Shown: positions 25,594 to 33,543 of the stretch, one piece after another
Layout of the letters: the number at the start of each line of letters is the position of its first letter
Position numbering within the stretch: position 1 is the first letter of the stretch
NCBI GenBank assembly: GCA_049288015.1
Contig: JBAQGX010000004.1
Span: 21,485-85,484, forward strand
Reading direction: 5' to 3'
Origin: JAKLIN01 sp049288015
GTDB taxonomy: Archaea > Nanobdellota > Nanobdellia > Pacearchaeales > GW2011-AR1
DNA: 64,000 bases
Notes under the pieces: generated by a model
Databases searched by the model: none
Seen by the model: the letters and a program-made list of their open reading frames with translations, nothing else
What the model was told of the DNA's origin: nothing
Translations under genes and position numbers: made by a program

Positions 25594-27072
25594 TTAAGGA
25601 TAACTTGGCATTCCGTGTGCTTTTTTGTAAATATCAAATAAAGTGAAAGTAGTATCTGTTGCACTTTTATCAACTATGGGCCTAAGGAGATTTTTCTCAA
25701 TATAATTTTCAGGCTTCGCAAACTTTATTTCCTCTTTATTTGATTTTGGACCAGAACTAGAATTTGCACTTGATTTATTATAAAACCCTAACATGGCCAA
25801 AAATGGATTTGACATATCTTTACCTTTTTCTTGTTTCTTTTCTGCATTATCCTCTTCTTTAAGAAATTCATCAATATCTCCCTGCAACTCCTCAAGACTT
25901 CCTGTAGTTGCACCTTCTATTAATTTTAACGCATCTTCAACATCTGACTTTGTGAGTTCATTATTCATAAGATCTAATTCTTCGCTATTCAAAGAGTATG
26001 CTGAAAATGTTATTTCTGTTCTTCCTCCAAAAACATAATGAGATTGATAAGGAGAAGTTTTCTGAGGAATTCCTCTAAAATTAAATTCAACAATAATACA
26101 ACTGCTGTAAGATCTTTTCAATTCTTTTTTTTCATCCATTATAAGAATCTCTTTTGGAAGTTTTCCTTCTTCAACAGCGCCTTTTAAATCTAGTTTTGAT
26201 TTTCCTAATAAAGTAAGCTCAAGAAGGATTGTATTAAATGATTTAACAAGTGAAGCTTGTCGAGAGTTATCTTTCATCTCCAACTGTTGAGCCGCTTTCA
26301 AATAAGGTTTTGCCCAACGTGCATATAATTTTACGCTGTTGACTTGACTTTTCAAATACTTTCTTTCAATTTCATATCTTTTCTTTAGTTCTTTTTCAGA
26401 TTCGGAAAGCCAAAGATTAAATTCGCTTATTCTCTGTTTTAATATTCTTTTTACTCTATCATTCAAATCAACTTTATCTGCCTGTTTTTCATCTTGAACG
26501 AACAGAAAAGCATCTACTAAAGTTTGATATCCCATCTGTCCACCAAAGGCCATAGCTTTCATGCTAGAATTTCCTTTGCTAATATCTACTTTATCCATCC
26601 ATATTTGCTTAAGTGATAGCAAAGCAGCTTCTTTCAAGTCCTTGTCCTGTGATTTTAAATTGTCATAACCTTCGATTCTTATTTTAAACTCTTTTAAGTC
26701 ATAGACTAAATTCAAAATACTTCTCACAACATTATTTATATCTCCTAAAATTTTTGTTGCCTGCTGCTGCATTATCGTTGCTCTTTGTCCGAGTTCTGCA
26801 AAGTGTCCGCTTCCAGGAGAAGATGTAAAATTATCAAATAGTTTTTCCGGTGAAAGTCTCATATCAGTCATAAGGTCAAGGAGAAAAAAATAAATTGGTT
26901 CAAGGGTTTCTGCAGAAGAATCATAAACTAACTGATGTTTAGACAAGGGCTTTGGATCAACTTCATCCGCAGGAATTTTATCGGGAGTGATATATTTTTT
27001 CAGAAGCTCATCTTTGTTTTTGGCATAAAGATATGGATTAACTTTACCAATGATCTGATGGATTGATGCCAT
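25594..27072 (-). CDS. Large helical protein of unknown function
   Basis: A 492-residue cytoplasmic protein, mostly helical (about residues 1-300), with a long coiled-coil-like section near 200-260 (RISEFNLWLSESEKELKKRYE...). A mixed region (about 315-360) with CIIVEFNFRGIPQK and HYVFGGRTEITFSAYS looks like a beta hairpin. A charged, disordered linker and a conserved-looking C-terminal segment (about 460-492, PENYIEKNLLRPIVDK) follow. It forms an operon with the 140-residue protein (1-nt gap) and is divergent from the 132-residue coiled-coil protein across a 76-nt promoter region. I do not recognise the family. The set looks like one lineage-specific structural or assembly complex; that is inference. 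Confidence 0.6.
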   Translation of the reverse strand: MASIHQIIGKVNPYLYAKNKDELLKKYITPDKIPADEVDPKPLSKHQLVYDSSAETLEPIYFFLLDLMTDMRLSPEKLFDNFTSSPGSGHFAELGQRATIMQQQATKILGDINNVVRSILNLVYDLKEFKIRIEGYDNLKSQDKDLKEAALLSLKQIWMDKVDISKGNSSMKAMAFGGQMGYQTLVDAFLFVQDEKQADKVDLNDRVKRILKQRISEFNLWLSESEKELKKRYEIERKYLKSQVNSVKLYARWAKPYLKAAQQLEMKDNSRQASLVKSFNTILLELTLLGKSKLDLKGAVEEGKLPKEILIMDEKKELKRSYSSCIIVEFNFRGIPQKTSPYQSHYVFGGRTEITFSAYSLNSEELDLMNNELTKSDVEDALKLIEGATTGSLEELQGDIDEFLKEEDNAEKKQEKGKDMSNPFLAMLGFYNKSSANSSSGPKSNKEEIKFAKPENYIEKNLLRPIVDKSATDTTFTLFDIYKKAHGMPSYP

Positions 27073-27148
27073 TTGTAGAATAATACTTCTGTGTTTAAAA
27101 AATATTCTCCCGCAATAATTTTAAAAATAGTATATGCATCTTACTACT

Positions 27149-27544
27149 ATGAGTTTGTTTAGCAAAAGTAAGGATAAAACGGTTGATTTTACAGGGAGAT
27201 ATGATAGACAAAAAGAGAAGATGGAAAACATCCAAGGACTCATGAGTAAAGTTCAAGGAAAAGTTATTATTGCTACACCTTCTCCTGCAGTAACTCCACA
27301 AGTATCAACTACCCCAAATAGTTTTGGATTTCTGGGGCAGATGGCTGCAGCATCAATGAGTTCTGGATCACAAATGTCTTCCTACCCTGAAGTAGATGAA
27401 AATTCGGATGACAAGAAAAAAAAATTAGCTACCAGGCTTATGGACATTACCGAGAAGCTAGAAGATCTTTCAACTCAAATTTATCACCTTCAACAAAGGG
27501 TTGAATTATTAGAAAGGAAAACAAAGAGCAGCGGTTTTGACTAA
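27149..27544 (+). CDS. Coiled-coil protein, unknown
   Basis: A 131-residue protein with a basic N-terminal segment (FSKSKDKTVDFTGRYDRQKEK), a Pro/Ser/Thr/Gly-rich middle (about 45-80) and a C-terminal coiled coil (about 88-125, ATRLMDITEKLEDLSTQIYH...). ATG 27149 is chosen over ATG 27134: TTTTAAAAATAG about 25-30 nt upstream suggests a leaderless start. It is divergent from the 492-residue gene and may share its promoter region. Function unknown; the coiled coil suggests an oligomer or a partner of the helical protein. Confidence 0.6.
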   Translation: MSLFSKSKDKTVDFTGRYDRQKEKMENIQGLMSKVQGKVIIATPSPAVTPQVSTTPNSFGFLGQMAAASMSSGSQMSSYPEVDENSDDKKKKLATRLMDITEKLEDLSTQIYHLQQRVELLERKTKSSGFD

Positions 27545-27574
27545 ATTTATAAATTCTGATTGTTTTTCACGATA

Positions 27575-28777
27575 ATGAAGAACTTTGATGAGATAACAAG
27601 AGCTTATGCAATAAAGAATGCCTTATCCTATGAGGGTAAAGCACAAATTGGTAGCGTTATTTCTTCTTTATTCCATGAAGGATTAAAGAAAGAGGATATG
27701 AAGAAATATGGAAAGGAAATTTCTAAAATAGTTGATGAAGTTAATTCATTATCTTTAGAAGATCAGAAGAAAGAATTTGAAAAGATAAAAGATTTTACTA
27801 GCGAGAGGCCATCAAGAGAAGGACTTCCTGAACTCCCAGATGTTCCAAAAACTGGAATTGTAACAAGATTCAGGCCTTCGCCATCCGGACCATTACATGT
27901 TGGGCATCTTATTTCAAATTTAATCTCATCATTGTATGTTAAAAAGTATGGTGGGAAATTTTATGTTATAATTGATGATACAAATCCCCAGACAATTGTT
28001 CCAGAGTCGTACAAAAAAATAAAGGATGACTGTGATTGGGTCTTTGGAAATGTGTATCAGTATCTTAATGCTTCAGACAGAATAGAATCATATTACAAGT
28101 TTGCTGAAGAACTAATTGAAAAGAAAGCAGCTTATGTATGCACCTGCAGTTCAAATAATTTCAAAGAGTATATTGAAAAGGAAGAAAATTGCCCCTGTAG
28201 AAAATTAACTGTTAAACAAAATTTAGAAAGGTGGAAAAGAATGCTTGATAAAAATGGATTTGGAGAGGGCGAAGCCGTCCTAAGATTCAAATCTGATATG
28301 AAACATAAAAATCCTGCAATGAGAGACTTTCCGCTAGCAAGAATAAATGAGACAGAACATCCTTTGCAAAAAAACAAATACAGAGTGTGGCCTCTTATGA
28401 ATCTTGCAGTTGTGGCCGATGATATTGAACTTAAGATGACCCATATTATAAGAGGCAAGGATCACCGTGACAATGCGGAAAGGCAAAGAATGATATACAA
28501 AGTTTTCAATAAAAAATTCCCATGGACTTTTTTTATTGGAAGAATTAAATTTACTGACTTAATATTATCCAAGAGAAAATTAACTGCAGCAATTGAAAGT
28601 GGAGAATTTTCCGGAGAAGAAGATGAGAGATTACCAACTATCGCCTCCTTGAGAAAGAGAGGATATAAACCAGAAGCTTTTGCAAAGTTCGTCGAGCAAA
28701 GAGGTCTGACAGAAGTTGATAAGGTCATTGGAAGCAAAGAATTCTTTCAAGTTATTGATCAATTCAGTAAAAACTAG
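27575..28777 (+). CDS. gltX: Glutamyl-tRNA synthetase lacking C-terminal barrel
   Basis: A 400-residue class I aminoacyl-tRNA synthetase that charges Glu onto tRNA. It has the archaeal N-terminal helical domain (about 1-95), FRPSPSGPLHVGHL with HVGH at 108-111, a Cys-rich insert (CTCSSNNF...CPC), the HIIRGKDHRDN motif, and a KMSKS-like LSKRK at 331-335. The sequence ends about 65 residues later, after the stem-contact region (RLPTIASLRKRGYKPEA). Archaeal GluRS normally continues for roughly 150-180 residues as a beta-barrel anticodon-binding domain, which is missing. The next gene begins with its own promoter, so there is no frameshift remnant. ATG 27575 follows a TATA element at leaderless distance; TTG 27560 is less likely. 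Confidence 0.88.
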   Translation: MKNFDEITRAYAIKNALSYEGKAQIGSVISSLFHEGLKKEDMKKYGKEISKIVDEVNSLSLEDQKKEFEKIKDFTSERPSREGLPELPDVPKTGIVTRFRPSPSGPLHVGHLISNLISSLYVKKYGGKFYVIIDDTNPQTIVPESYKKIKDDCDWVFGNVYQYLNASDRIESYYKFAEELIEKKAAYVCTCSSNNFKEYIEKEENCPCRKLTVKQNLERWKRMLDKNGFGEGEAVLRFKSDMKHKNPAMRDFPLARINETEHPLQKNKYRVWPLMNLAVVADDIELKMTHIIRGKDHRDNAERQRMIYKVFNKKFPWTFFIGRIKFTDLILSKRKLTAAIESGEFSGEEDERLPTIASLRKRGYKPEAFAKFVEQRGLTEVDKVIGSKEFFQVIDQFSKN

Positions 28778-28827
28778 AAAAGTTTTTAAATAGAATGTTT
28801 CTTGTATACATAACTTGAAGGGTGAAA

Positions 28828-29283
28828 ATGAAAAAAAATAAGAGAGGTATTTCTTCGATAATCGCTACATTAATCTTGATTCTATTAACTATTGTTCTTG
28901 TAGGAATAGTTTGGATTGTTGTAAATAACATTGTTAATACATCAACTAAGCAAGTTAACTCTGGTGCTCAATGCCTAAACTCTGCAGTTGAAGTTACTTC
29001 TGCATCTTGTAATGCAACTTATTGTAATGTAACAATTCAAAGAACACTTGGAACGGACAACATATCTGGAGTAAGGTTAATTTTCACAAATGCATCGCAG
29101 GACAGTAATATATCTGACGTTTCAGGGAATATATTAACATTGGCTTCTACATCTCAGCCAAATATATTTGAAGGTATATCCAGTGTTAATGAAGTTGACG
29201 CAGCTGTATATTTCACAGATGCAGCAGGGAATAAGAATCCATGTAGTGGAGCTGCAAAATACAACACTGTTCAACAGTTTTAA
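28828..29283 (+). CDS. Type IV pilin/archaellin-like protein
   Basis: A 151-residue class III signal-peptide protein. A basic start (KKNKRG) precedes a hydrophobic helix ISSIIATLILILLTIVLVGIVWIVV (about 8-32). Archaeal prepilin peptidase would cut after the KRG-type site, and the helix would form the filament core. The rest (about 40-151) is a beta-rich, Asn/Ser-rich head with four cysteines in the first half (CLNS, SCNATYC) and one near the end. ATG 28828 follows a GGTGA ribosome-binding sequence closely; GTG 28822 is an alternative. No pilus ATPase or peptidase is in the window, so the filament type is unknown. Confidence 0.8.
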   Translation: MKKNKRGISSIIATLILILLTIVLVGIVWIVVNNIVNTSTKQVNSGAQCLNSAVEVTSASCNATYCNVTIQRTLGTDNISGVRLIFTNASQDSNISDVSGNILTLASTSQPNIFEGISSVNEVDAAVYFTDAAGNKNPCSGAAKYNTVQQF

Positions 29284-29319
29284 TTCTTTAATTTTATACG
29301 TTCAATGGGCTTTGCACAT

Positions 29320-29583
29320 TTAGTTAAGATGTAATTGTGCAATAAAATCTTGAAACTGTGCAAAATTAATATCTATTCCTAAAAGCAAAAGCTCCTGGCA
29401 CAGAACACAAAGGTTGTGACAGACCATCCTGGAAAGAAGATCATTCTTTATGCCCGTCTCATTCCTCATGTTTGTCACATCTCCGAAGCGCTGCTTGATC
29501 ATAAAGAATCCAGATTCCGCATTCGACCTTAAATGATATTTCTTCATAAATAATTCATTGTTATCTTCAAAGAACTTATGCAT
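29320..29583 (-). pseudogene. Transposase C-terminal fragment (DDE, IS5/IS1182-like)
   Basis: An 87-residue fragment matches the C-terminal end of DDE transposases of the IS5/IS1182-like groups. The helix YHLRSNAESGFFMIKQRFG contains the catalytic Glu of the DDE triad, followed by LLSRMVCHNLCVL and a Leu-rich end. The reading frame stays open only to about 29610, and tRNA-His begins at 29634, so the first two-thirds of the transposase, including both Asp residues, are missing. It cannot be active. No second terminal repeat is visible next to it. It is a scar of an insertion at the tRNA-His upstream flank. Confidence 0.75.
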
Positions 29584-29633
29584 CTCCCGTTCAATGAGAA
29601 TCTTTTTATAGTATTTCTTCTACAATTTTCCAT

Positions 29634-29705
29634 GGTGGATGTAGTTCAGTGGCAGAACGCACGACTGTGGCTCGTGTAACGCGAGTTCGATTCTCGCTTT
29701 CCACC
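29634..29705 (+). tRNA. tRNA-His (GUG)
   Basis: A 72-nt cloverleaf including the encoded G-1. Acceptor GTGGATG with TTTCCAC, anticodon stem CACGA/TCGTG, loop CTGTGGC (anticodon GTG), T-arm GCGAG-TTCGATT-CTCGC. G-1 can pair with C73, the identity feature of tRNA-His. One U-U opposition occurs in the acceptor stem. It lies 54 nt upstream of hisS. Confidence 0.92.
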
Positions 29706-29759
29706 CTCTATTTTGAAAAAGTATAAAAGCTGAAAATACTACTCTTATTCAAGAGGAAA

Positions 29760-30902
29760 ATGACAAGCGAATTAGTCAAGGGATTCAGGGATTTTACGGG
29801 GGAAGAAGCAGAAAAAATTGCCGAAATAAAGAAGATAATTTTAAAGAATTTCGAGAAGTATGGATTCCAACCTGCAGAAACTCCCGTTATTGAACACGAA
29901 GATTTTGTTGAAGGAGAAAATGGAAAGGATGAAGCCGTTTCAGATATATTCAAGTTAAAGGATAGAGGGAAAAGAAGCCTTGCATTAAGATATGAATTTA
30001 CTTTCCAACTTAAGAGGTTAATGAATAATAAGAAGCTTCCTTACAAAAGATATGAAATGGGTCCTGTTTTTCGTGATGAACCTGTTTCTTTAAACAGATT
30101 GAGACAGTTTACACAGTGTGATGTTGATATTATTGGAACTTCTGAAATTCAAACAAGAGATGAGGCAGAAATACTCTCACTTACAGATGATATTCTTAGA
30201 GAACTGAACATAAAGCATATTATTCTTATTAATAGCAGGAAGCTTCTTAATGAAATACTTGATGATCTAAAAATAAAAAACAAAAGAGAAGATATTCTTA
30301 GAGAAGTTGATAAATTTGATAAACTGTCTGAAAAAGAAATAAGAGAAAATTTGAAAAAGCTTAAGGCAGAAAAAATAATTGACGCATTAAAGCAGAAAGA
30401 GGATTATTTCAACAAGTTTGAGGGGTATAAAGATATTATTAGCCTTATTGATTATTGTAGAATTTACGGAATGGAAGTAAAGTTTTCCCCGACTCTTATA
30501 AGAGGGTTGAGTTATTATAACGGAATGGTATTTGAAACAAAGGCAGAAGGAATAAAAGAAACAATAATTGCAGGAGGAAGTTATAAGTTCAATGATGTTC
30601 AATGTACTGGAATTTCTTTCGGGATAGAAAGGCTTTCGATTGTTTCGAATGTTAAGTTAGATAAGGAAAAATATCTTGTTGTTTCACTTGGAGAAGATAG
30701 AGACTCAATAAAGCTTGCCCAAAAAATTAGAAGAGAAAATAAAGAAGTTTCAATATTCTATGGAAAACCAACAAAAGCACTTGAATATGCAAATTCATAC
30801 AAACTTAACAAAGTTATTTTTGTTGGTGAAAAAGAAGTTCATTCTGGTAAATTTAAGGTAAAAGATATGAACTCAGGAAAAGAATCAGATCTAAAAATTT
30901 AA
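29760..30902 (+). CDS. hisS: Histidyl-tRNA synthetase
   Basis: A 380-residue class II synthetase that charges His onto tRNA-His. Motif 1-like GFRDFTGEEA is at the N-terminus. Motif 2 is RYEMGPVFRDEPVSLNRLRQFTQ. The HisA motif reads RGLSYYNGMVFE at 248-259, where RGLDYYTG is usual. Motif 3 includes GISFGIERLSI. The segment AGGSYKFN at 271-278 stands where GGRYD is common. A short C-terminal anticodon-binding domain (about 300-380, VVSLGEDRDSIKLAQKIR) makes it shorter than the usual 410-430 residues. Its cognate tRNA-His lies 54 nt upstream. Confidence 0.93.
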   Translation: MTSELVKGFRDFTGEEAEKIAEIKKIILKNFEKYGFQPAETPVIEHEDFVEGENGKDEAVSDIFKLKDRGKRSLALRYEFTFQLKRLMNNKKLPYKRYEMGPVFRDEPVSLNRLRQFTQCDVDIIGTSEIQTRDEAEILSLTDDILRELNIKHIILINSRKLLNEILDDLKIKNKREDILREVDKFDKLSEKEIRENLKKLKAEKIIDALKQKEDYFNKFEGYKDIISLIDYCRIYGMEVKFSPTLIRGLSYYNGMVFETKAEGIKETIIAGGSYKFNDVQCTGISFGIERLSIVSNVKLDKEKYLVVSLGEDRDSIKLAQKIRRENKEVSIFYGKPTKALEYANSYKLNKVIFVGEKEVHSGKFKVKDMNSGKESDLKI

Positions 30903-30946
30903 TTACCAAAAAATAAGTTTATAAATTCTTAATATCTTTCTCTGTT

Positions 30947-31552
30947 ATGAAAGAACATCATTCTGCACTTTCAATTATCATTGGAAGAAGCATAGGATTT
31001 ATTATGTTTGTAATTTTGCTTCTTATTGCTAGTTTGCTTGCGGCAACTATTCAGAATCCGGTTTATTCCAGCATAATAAATTTCTTCAATGCAAATATTC
31101 CTCTGTTTTTCTCTCTTCTAATCTTTGGTATAATAAACGAAATATTTTGGAATTTTGAATTCCCATTCAGTGTATTAGCTCCAATAACAAGTGCTATATT
31201 AAGCACAATAATTGTCTCATTCATTTACAATGTCTGGCAATTCATGAATATATATACTCATTCAGTTGTTATAATCCCTATAGACTTAATTTCTTTAATA
31301 GTCTTCATAATTGTAATTGTAGCAGGTTATGCAAAACTTGCAAAAGAAGGCTTTGAATTTGAGAGATTGCATAAGATAGAATGGAGAAAAGAAAAAGATA
31401 AAATAAAAAATGAGTTAAAACAGAAAAAAAGGGGAAAAGATATAGAATGGGATGATGTTGAAAACCAGTTCAAAGTTTTATTCTATAATCTTGGAGATTC
31501 TTTAAATAAGTCATTTGAGAAACACGCTAAGAGAAAAAAGAGAAGAAGATAA
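30947..31552 (+). CDS. Four-helix membrane protein with charged tail
   Basis: A 201-residue integral membrane protein. Hydrophobic helices are at about 14-34, 44-62, 75-97 and 103-124, followed by a long Lys/Arg/Glu-rich cytoplasmic tail (about 130-201, ending KRKKRRR). The TATA-like AGTTTATAAATT just upstream suits a short leader. I do not recognise the family. The basic tail could bind nucleic acid or ribosomes at the membrane, but this is inference. The spacer to hisS is 44 nt. Confidence 0.62.
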   Translation: MKEHHSALSIIIGRSIGFIMFVILLLIASLLAATIQNPVYSSIINFFNANIPLFFSLLIFGIINEIFWNFEFPFSVLAPITSAILSTIIVSFIYNVWQFMNIYTHSVVIIPIDLISLIVFIIVIVAGYAKLAKEGFEFERLHKIEWRKEKDKIKNELKQKKRGKDIEWDDVENQFKVLFYNLGDSLNKSFEKHAKRKKRRR

Positions 31553-31565
31553 TTAAAAGCTTAAA

Positions 31566-32057
31566 TTATTTCTTGGTAAATTCTTCTATGATATTTTTGT
31601 TTCTTACTTCTGGATGAAATAATGTTGAATATAGATTATCTTTATGAAAAATTTCGGGAAGCGCTGCAAACTGATGGAGATGATATACTTCCAATTTTCC
31701 TTTAACTCCTAAGAACTCTTCATTAATGTTCAATTCTTTCAAACCGATTTCTTTATTCTTTTTTAATTTATAACCTAAGACCAATCCTATAACATGCGCA
31801 CCCCCACAAATCCCAAAAATTGGAGAAGTAAATTTTTTTATCCAGCTAAATTTGTCTAAATGCATAATAAAATCATTATCCTTCAAGGAAGTCCCACAGA
31901 TAATTATTTTGTCAGACTTAGCTAAGTCTGTATTATTAAGTTCAAGATAATGTCTTGTGAAAAACTTAATATTCTTATTTTTTAAGATATCTTCAATTGG
32001 CTTAACAAATTCAAAATAATGAAGTTTCTCTTTACAGATATTTATAATTAAAATCAT
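31566..32057 (-). CDS. Class I glutamine amidotransferase-like protein
   Basis: A 163-residue protein with the class I GATase (flavodoxin-like) fold. The nucleophile elbow GICGGAHVIG contains Cys84, and a C-terminal FHPEV supplies His148 and Glu150, completing the Cys-His-Glu triad. The strand KSDKIIICGTS (about 48-57) stands where many members have a GGP or GGS loop. At 163 residues it is smaller than stand-alone GATases (about 190). It could feed ammonia to a synthetase elsewhere or hydrolyse a gamma-glutamyl compound; no partner gene is adjacent. Confidence 0.75.
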   Translation of the reverse strand: MILIINICKEKLHYFEFVKPIEDILKNKNIKFFTRHYLELNNTDLAKSDKIIICGTSLKDNDFIMHLDKFSWIKKFTSPIFGICGGAHVIGLVLGYKLKKNKEIGLKELNINEEFLGVKGKLEVYHLHQFAALPEIFHKDNLYSTLFHPEVRNKNIIEEFTKK

Positions 32058-32095
32058 TAAAAATAAAGAAAAAAGGAAGTTAAAAATCTAACTTC

Positions 32096-32860
32096 CTAAA
32101 CAATTCTATATATTGCTGTTACGCTTGCAGTCACATCCTGACTTGTTGGAGCCAGATTCATTACTGCCTGCTTTGCAGCTGCGGTGTTACCTACCAAACC
32201 ACCAGATGATGATACTCCTGCATATATTACACCAGGGTAATAGTTGAAGTTGTCAACACTTACTGAAACCAGATTTCCTGTTGATTTCCCGAATCCAGAT
32301 GCAACAGAGTCGGCCTTTATCTTTGCATCCTGAGAAGCCAAAGTTAAAGCTTGTGATTTATACTGGTTTTGCAATGCATTGCTCAATTCAAAATCTATTG
32401 AAGATATTCCTGCGCCGGAATTTGCACCTGCATCAATTACTGCTGCTAACTTATCTGTGTCATTTGCAGAAAACTCAAGTTTCACCATATGATCTGCAAT
32501 GTATCCGTTATTAGTTGATTTCCCCATGCTATCATAGATAACATTTGGATAGATATTGAAGCTATCTGTTCCAATCTGACTTTCGTTGAATCCCATTGCT
32601 AGTAGAACGCTCTTCAAATTGCTATAAATAACATTGTTCGCATCATTGGCCTGAGAACTCGTGGTTCCATTTGTTTGTATTTCAAGATACACGGCAACCA
32701 AGTCAGGAACGGCTTTTATGTCAGAAGTTCCCTGAACACTGATAGTGTTGCTTGTAGTTGAAAACGTAGGAACAAACACAAAAATTGCCAGCAAGACTAT
32801 AACTATTAAAGTAACTGAAATAATTGAAGTTATTACAATTGCGTTGTTTTCTTTTTTCAT
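32096..32860 (-). CDS. SIMPL-domain (DUF541) membrane-anchored protein
   Basis: A 254-residue protein with an N-terminal signal anchor (about 10-32) and a SIMPL/DUF541 domain. ISVQGTSDIKAVPDLVAVYLEIQT opens it, NLKSVLLAMGFNESQIGTDSFNIYP follows, and it ends with SVSVDNFNYYPG and VTASVTAIYRIV. The domain is probably exposed outside. SIMPL members (Brucella BP26 and others) form oligomeric periplasmic rings or channels; their role is poorly known. Its start lies 9 nt after the stop of the winged-helix regulator on the same strand, so both are in one operon. Confidence 0.85.
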   Translation of the reverse strand: MKKENNAIVITSIISVTLIVIVLLAIFVFVPTFSTTSNTISVQGTSDIKAVPDLVAVYLEIQTNGTTSSQANDANNVIYSNLKSVLLAMGFNESQIGTDSFNIYPNVIYDSMGKSTNNGYIADHMVKLEFSANDTDKLAAVIDAGANSGAGISSIDFELSNALQNQYKSQALTLASQDAKIKADSVASGFGKSTGNLVSVSVDNFNYYPGVIYAGVSSSGGLVGNTAAAKQAVMNLAPTSQDVTASVTAIYRIV

Positions 32861-32869
32861 TTTACCTCC

Positions 32870-33478
32870 TTACAATTTTCTCCAATTTACAATTGAAAAA
32901 ATTAATATAGAAACTAGTCCACCTATCAAAAACCATAACCAAACTTGGTAAGGAACAGTATTAGCCACAGATGAAACAGTTTGCAAGGCAGATGATGCAA
33001 CAGGAGCCCCTACACTTGCAGAGTTATAAACACAGGCAGTGGATCCTTCTCTTAGGCTAGAATTGCAGGATGCAAGTGAGGATGATACTTTTCCATAAGC
33101 CCAGATAGCAAGCGTCCCTGCAGCTGTAAGAATAACAGCAGGAACTATTGATTTTATCTTCTCTTTTGTAGGCTTTTTGTGCGATATTATAATTGATTTA
33201 TTTGAAACCTCATACATTGTTATCTTCTTCCCTTTCCGGCTCCAAAAGAAATTTTTTCTTTTCTGAACAAATCCAGATTCAACTAGTTTTTTTATGTTGT
33301 ATTCAACAGTATTAAGAGGTATGCCTAATTTATCTGAAAGGTCTTTTTCACTTGCCTCTTTATTCTCAGCTAAATATCCAATTATATTTTTACATGTCTT
33401 TGAAGACAGAACTTCTGCCACAGACTTTGATTTCTCATCATCAAGGGACACTAGTATAAACTTATCTTCATCAACCAT
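32870..33478 (-). CDS. Membrane-tethered winged-helix regulator
   Basis: A 202-residue protein. An ArsR/MarR-like winged helix-turn-helix lies at about 15-85: AEVLSSKTCKNIIGYLAENKEASEKDLSDKLGIPLNTVEYNIKKL, then a wing with MYEVSNKSIII. A membrane helix (about 108-126, IVPAVILTAAGTLAIWAYG), an outside loop with two cysteines (SCNSSLREGSTAC) and a second helix (about 178-198) follow. The DNA-binding part is cytoplasmic, so an outside signal could reach DNA directly. It precedes the SIMPL gene by 9 nt and may regulate it. TATA-like TTTATAAATAATT lies near 33500. Confidence 0.8.
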   Translation of the reverse strand: MVDEDKFILVSLDDEKSKSVAEVLSSKTCKNIIGYLAENKEASEKDLSDKLGIPLNTVEYNIKKLVESGFVQKRKNFFWSRKGKKITMYEVSNKSIIISHKKPTKEKIKSIVPAVILTAAGTLAIWAYGKVSSSLASCNSSLREGSTACVYNSASVGAPVASSALQTVSSVANTVPYQVWLWFLIGGLVSILIFSIVNWRKL

Positions 33479-33543
33479 ATTTAAGATACATAAAGATTAT
33501 TTATAAATAATTTGAAGAGTTCAATGTGGATAGAAGTAATGAT

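Noticed and set aside
28778..28827. Frameshifted remainder of the missing GluRS C-terminal domain
   Set aside because: The 50 nt before the pilin gene contain a TATA-like element and no coding similarity, and the pilin frame begins at once; the domain is absent, not frameshifted.
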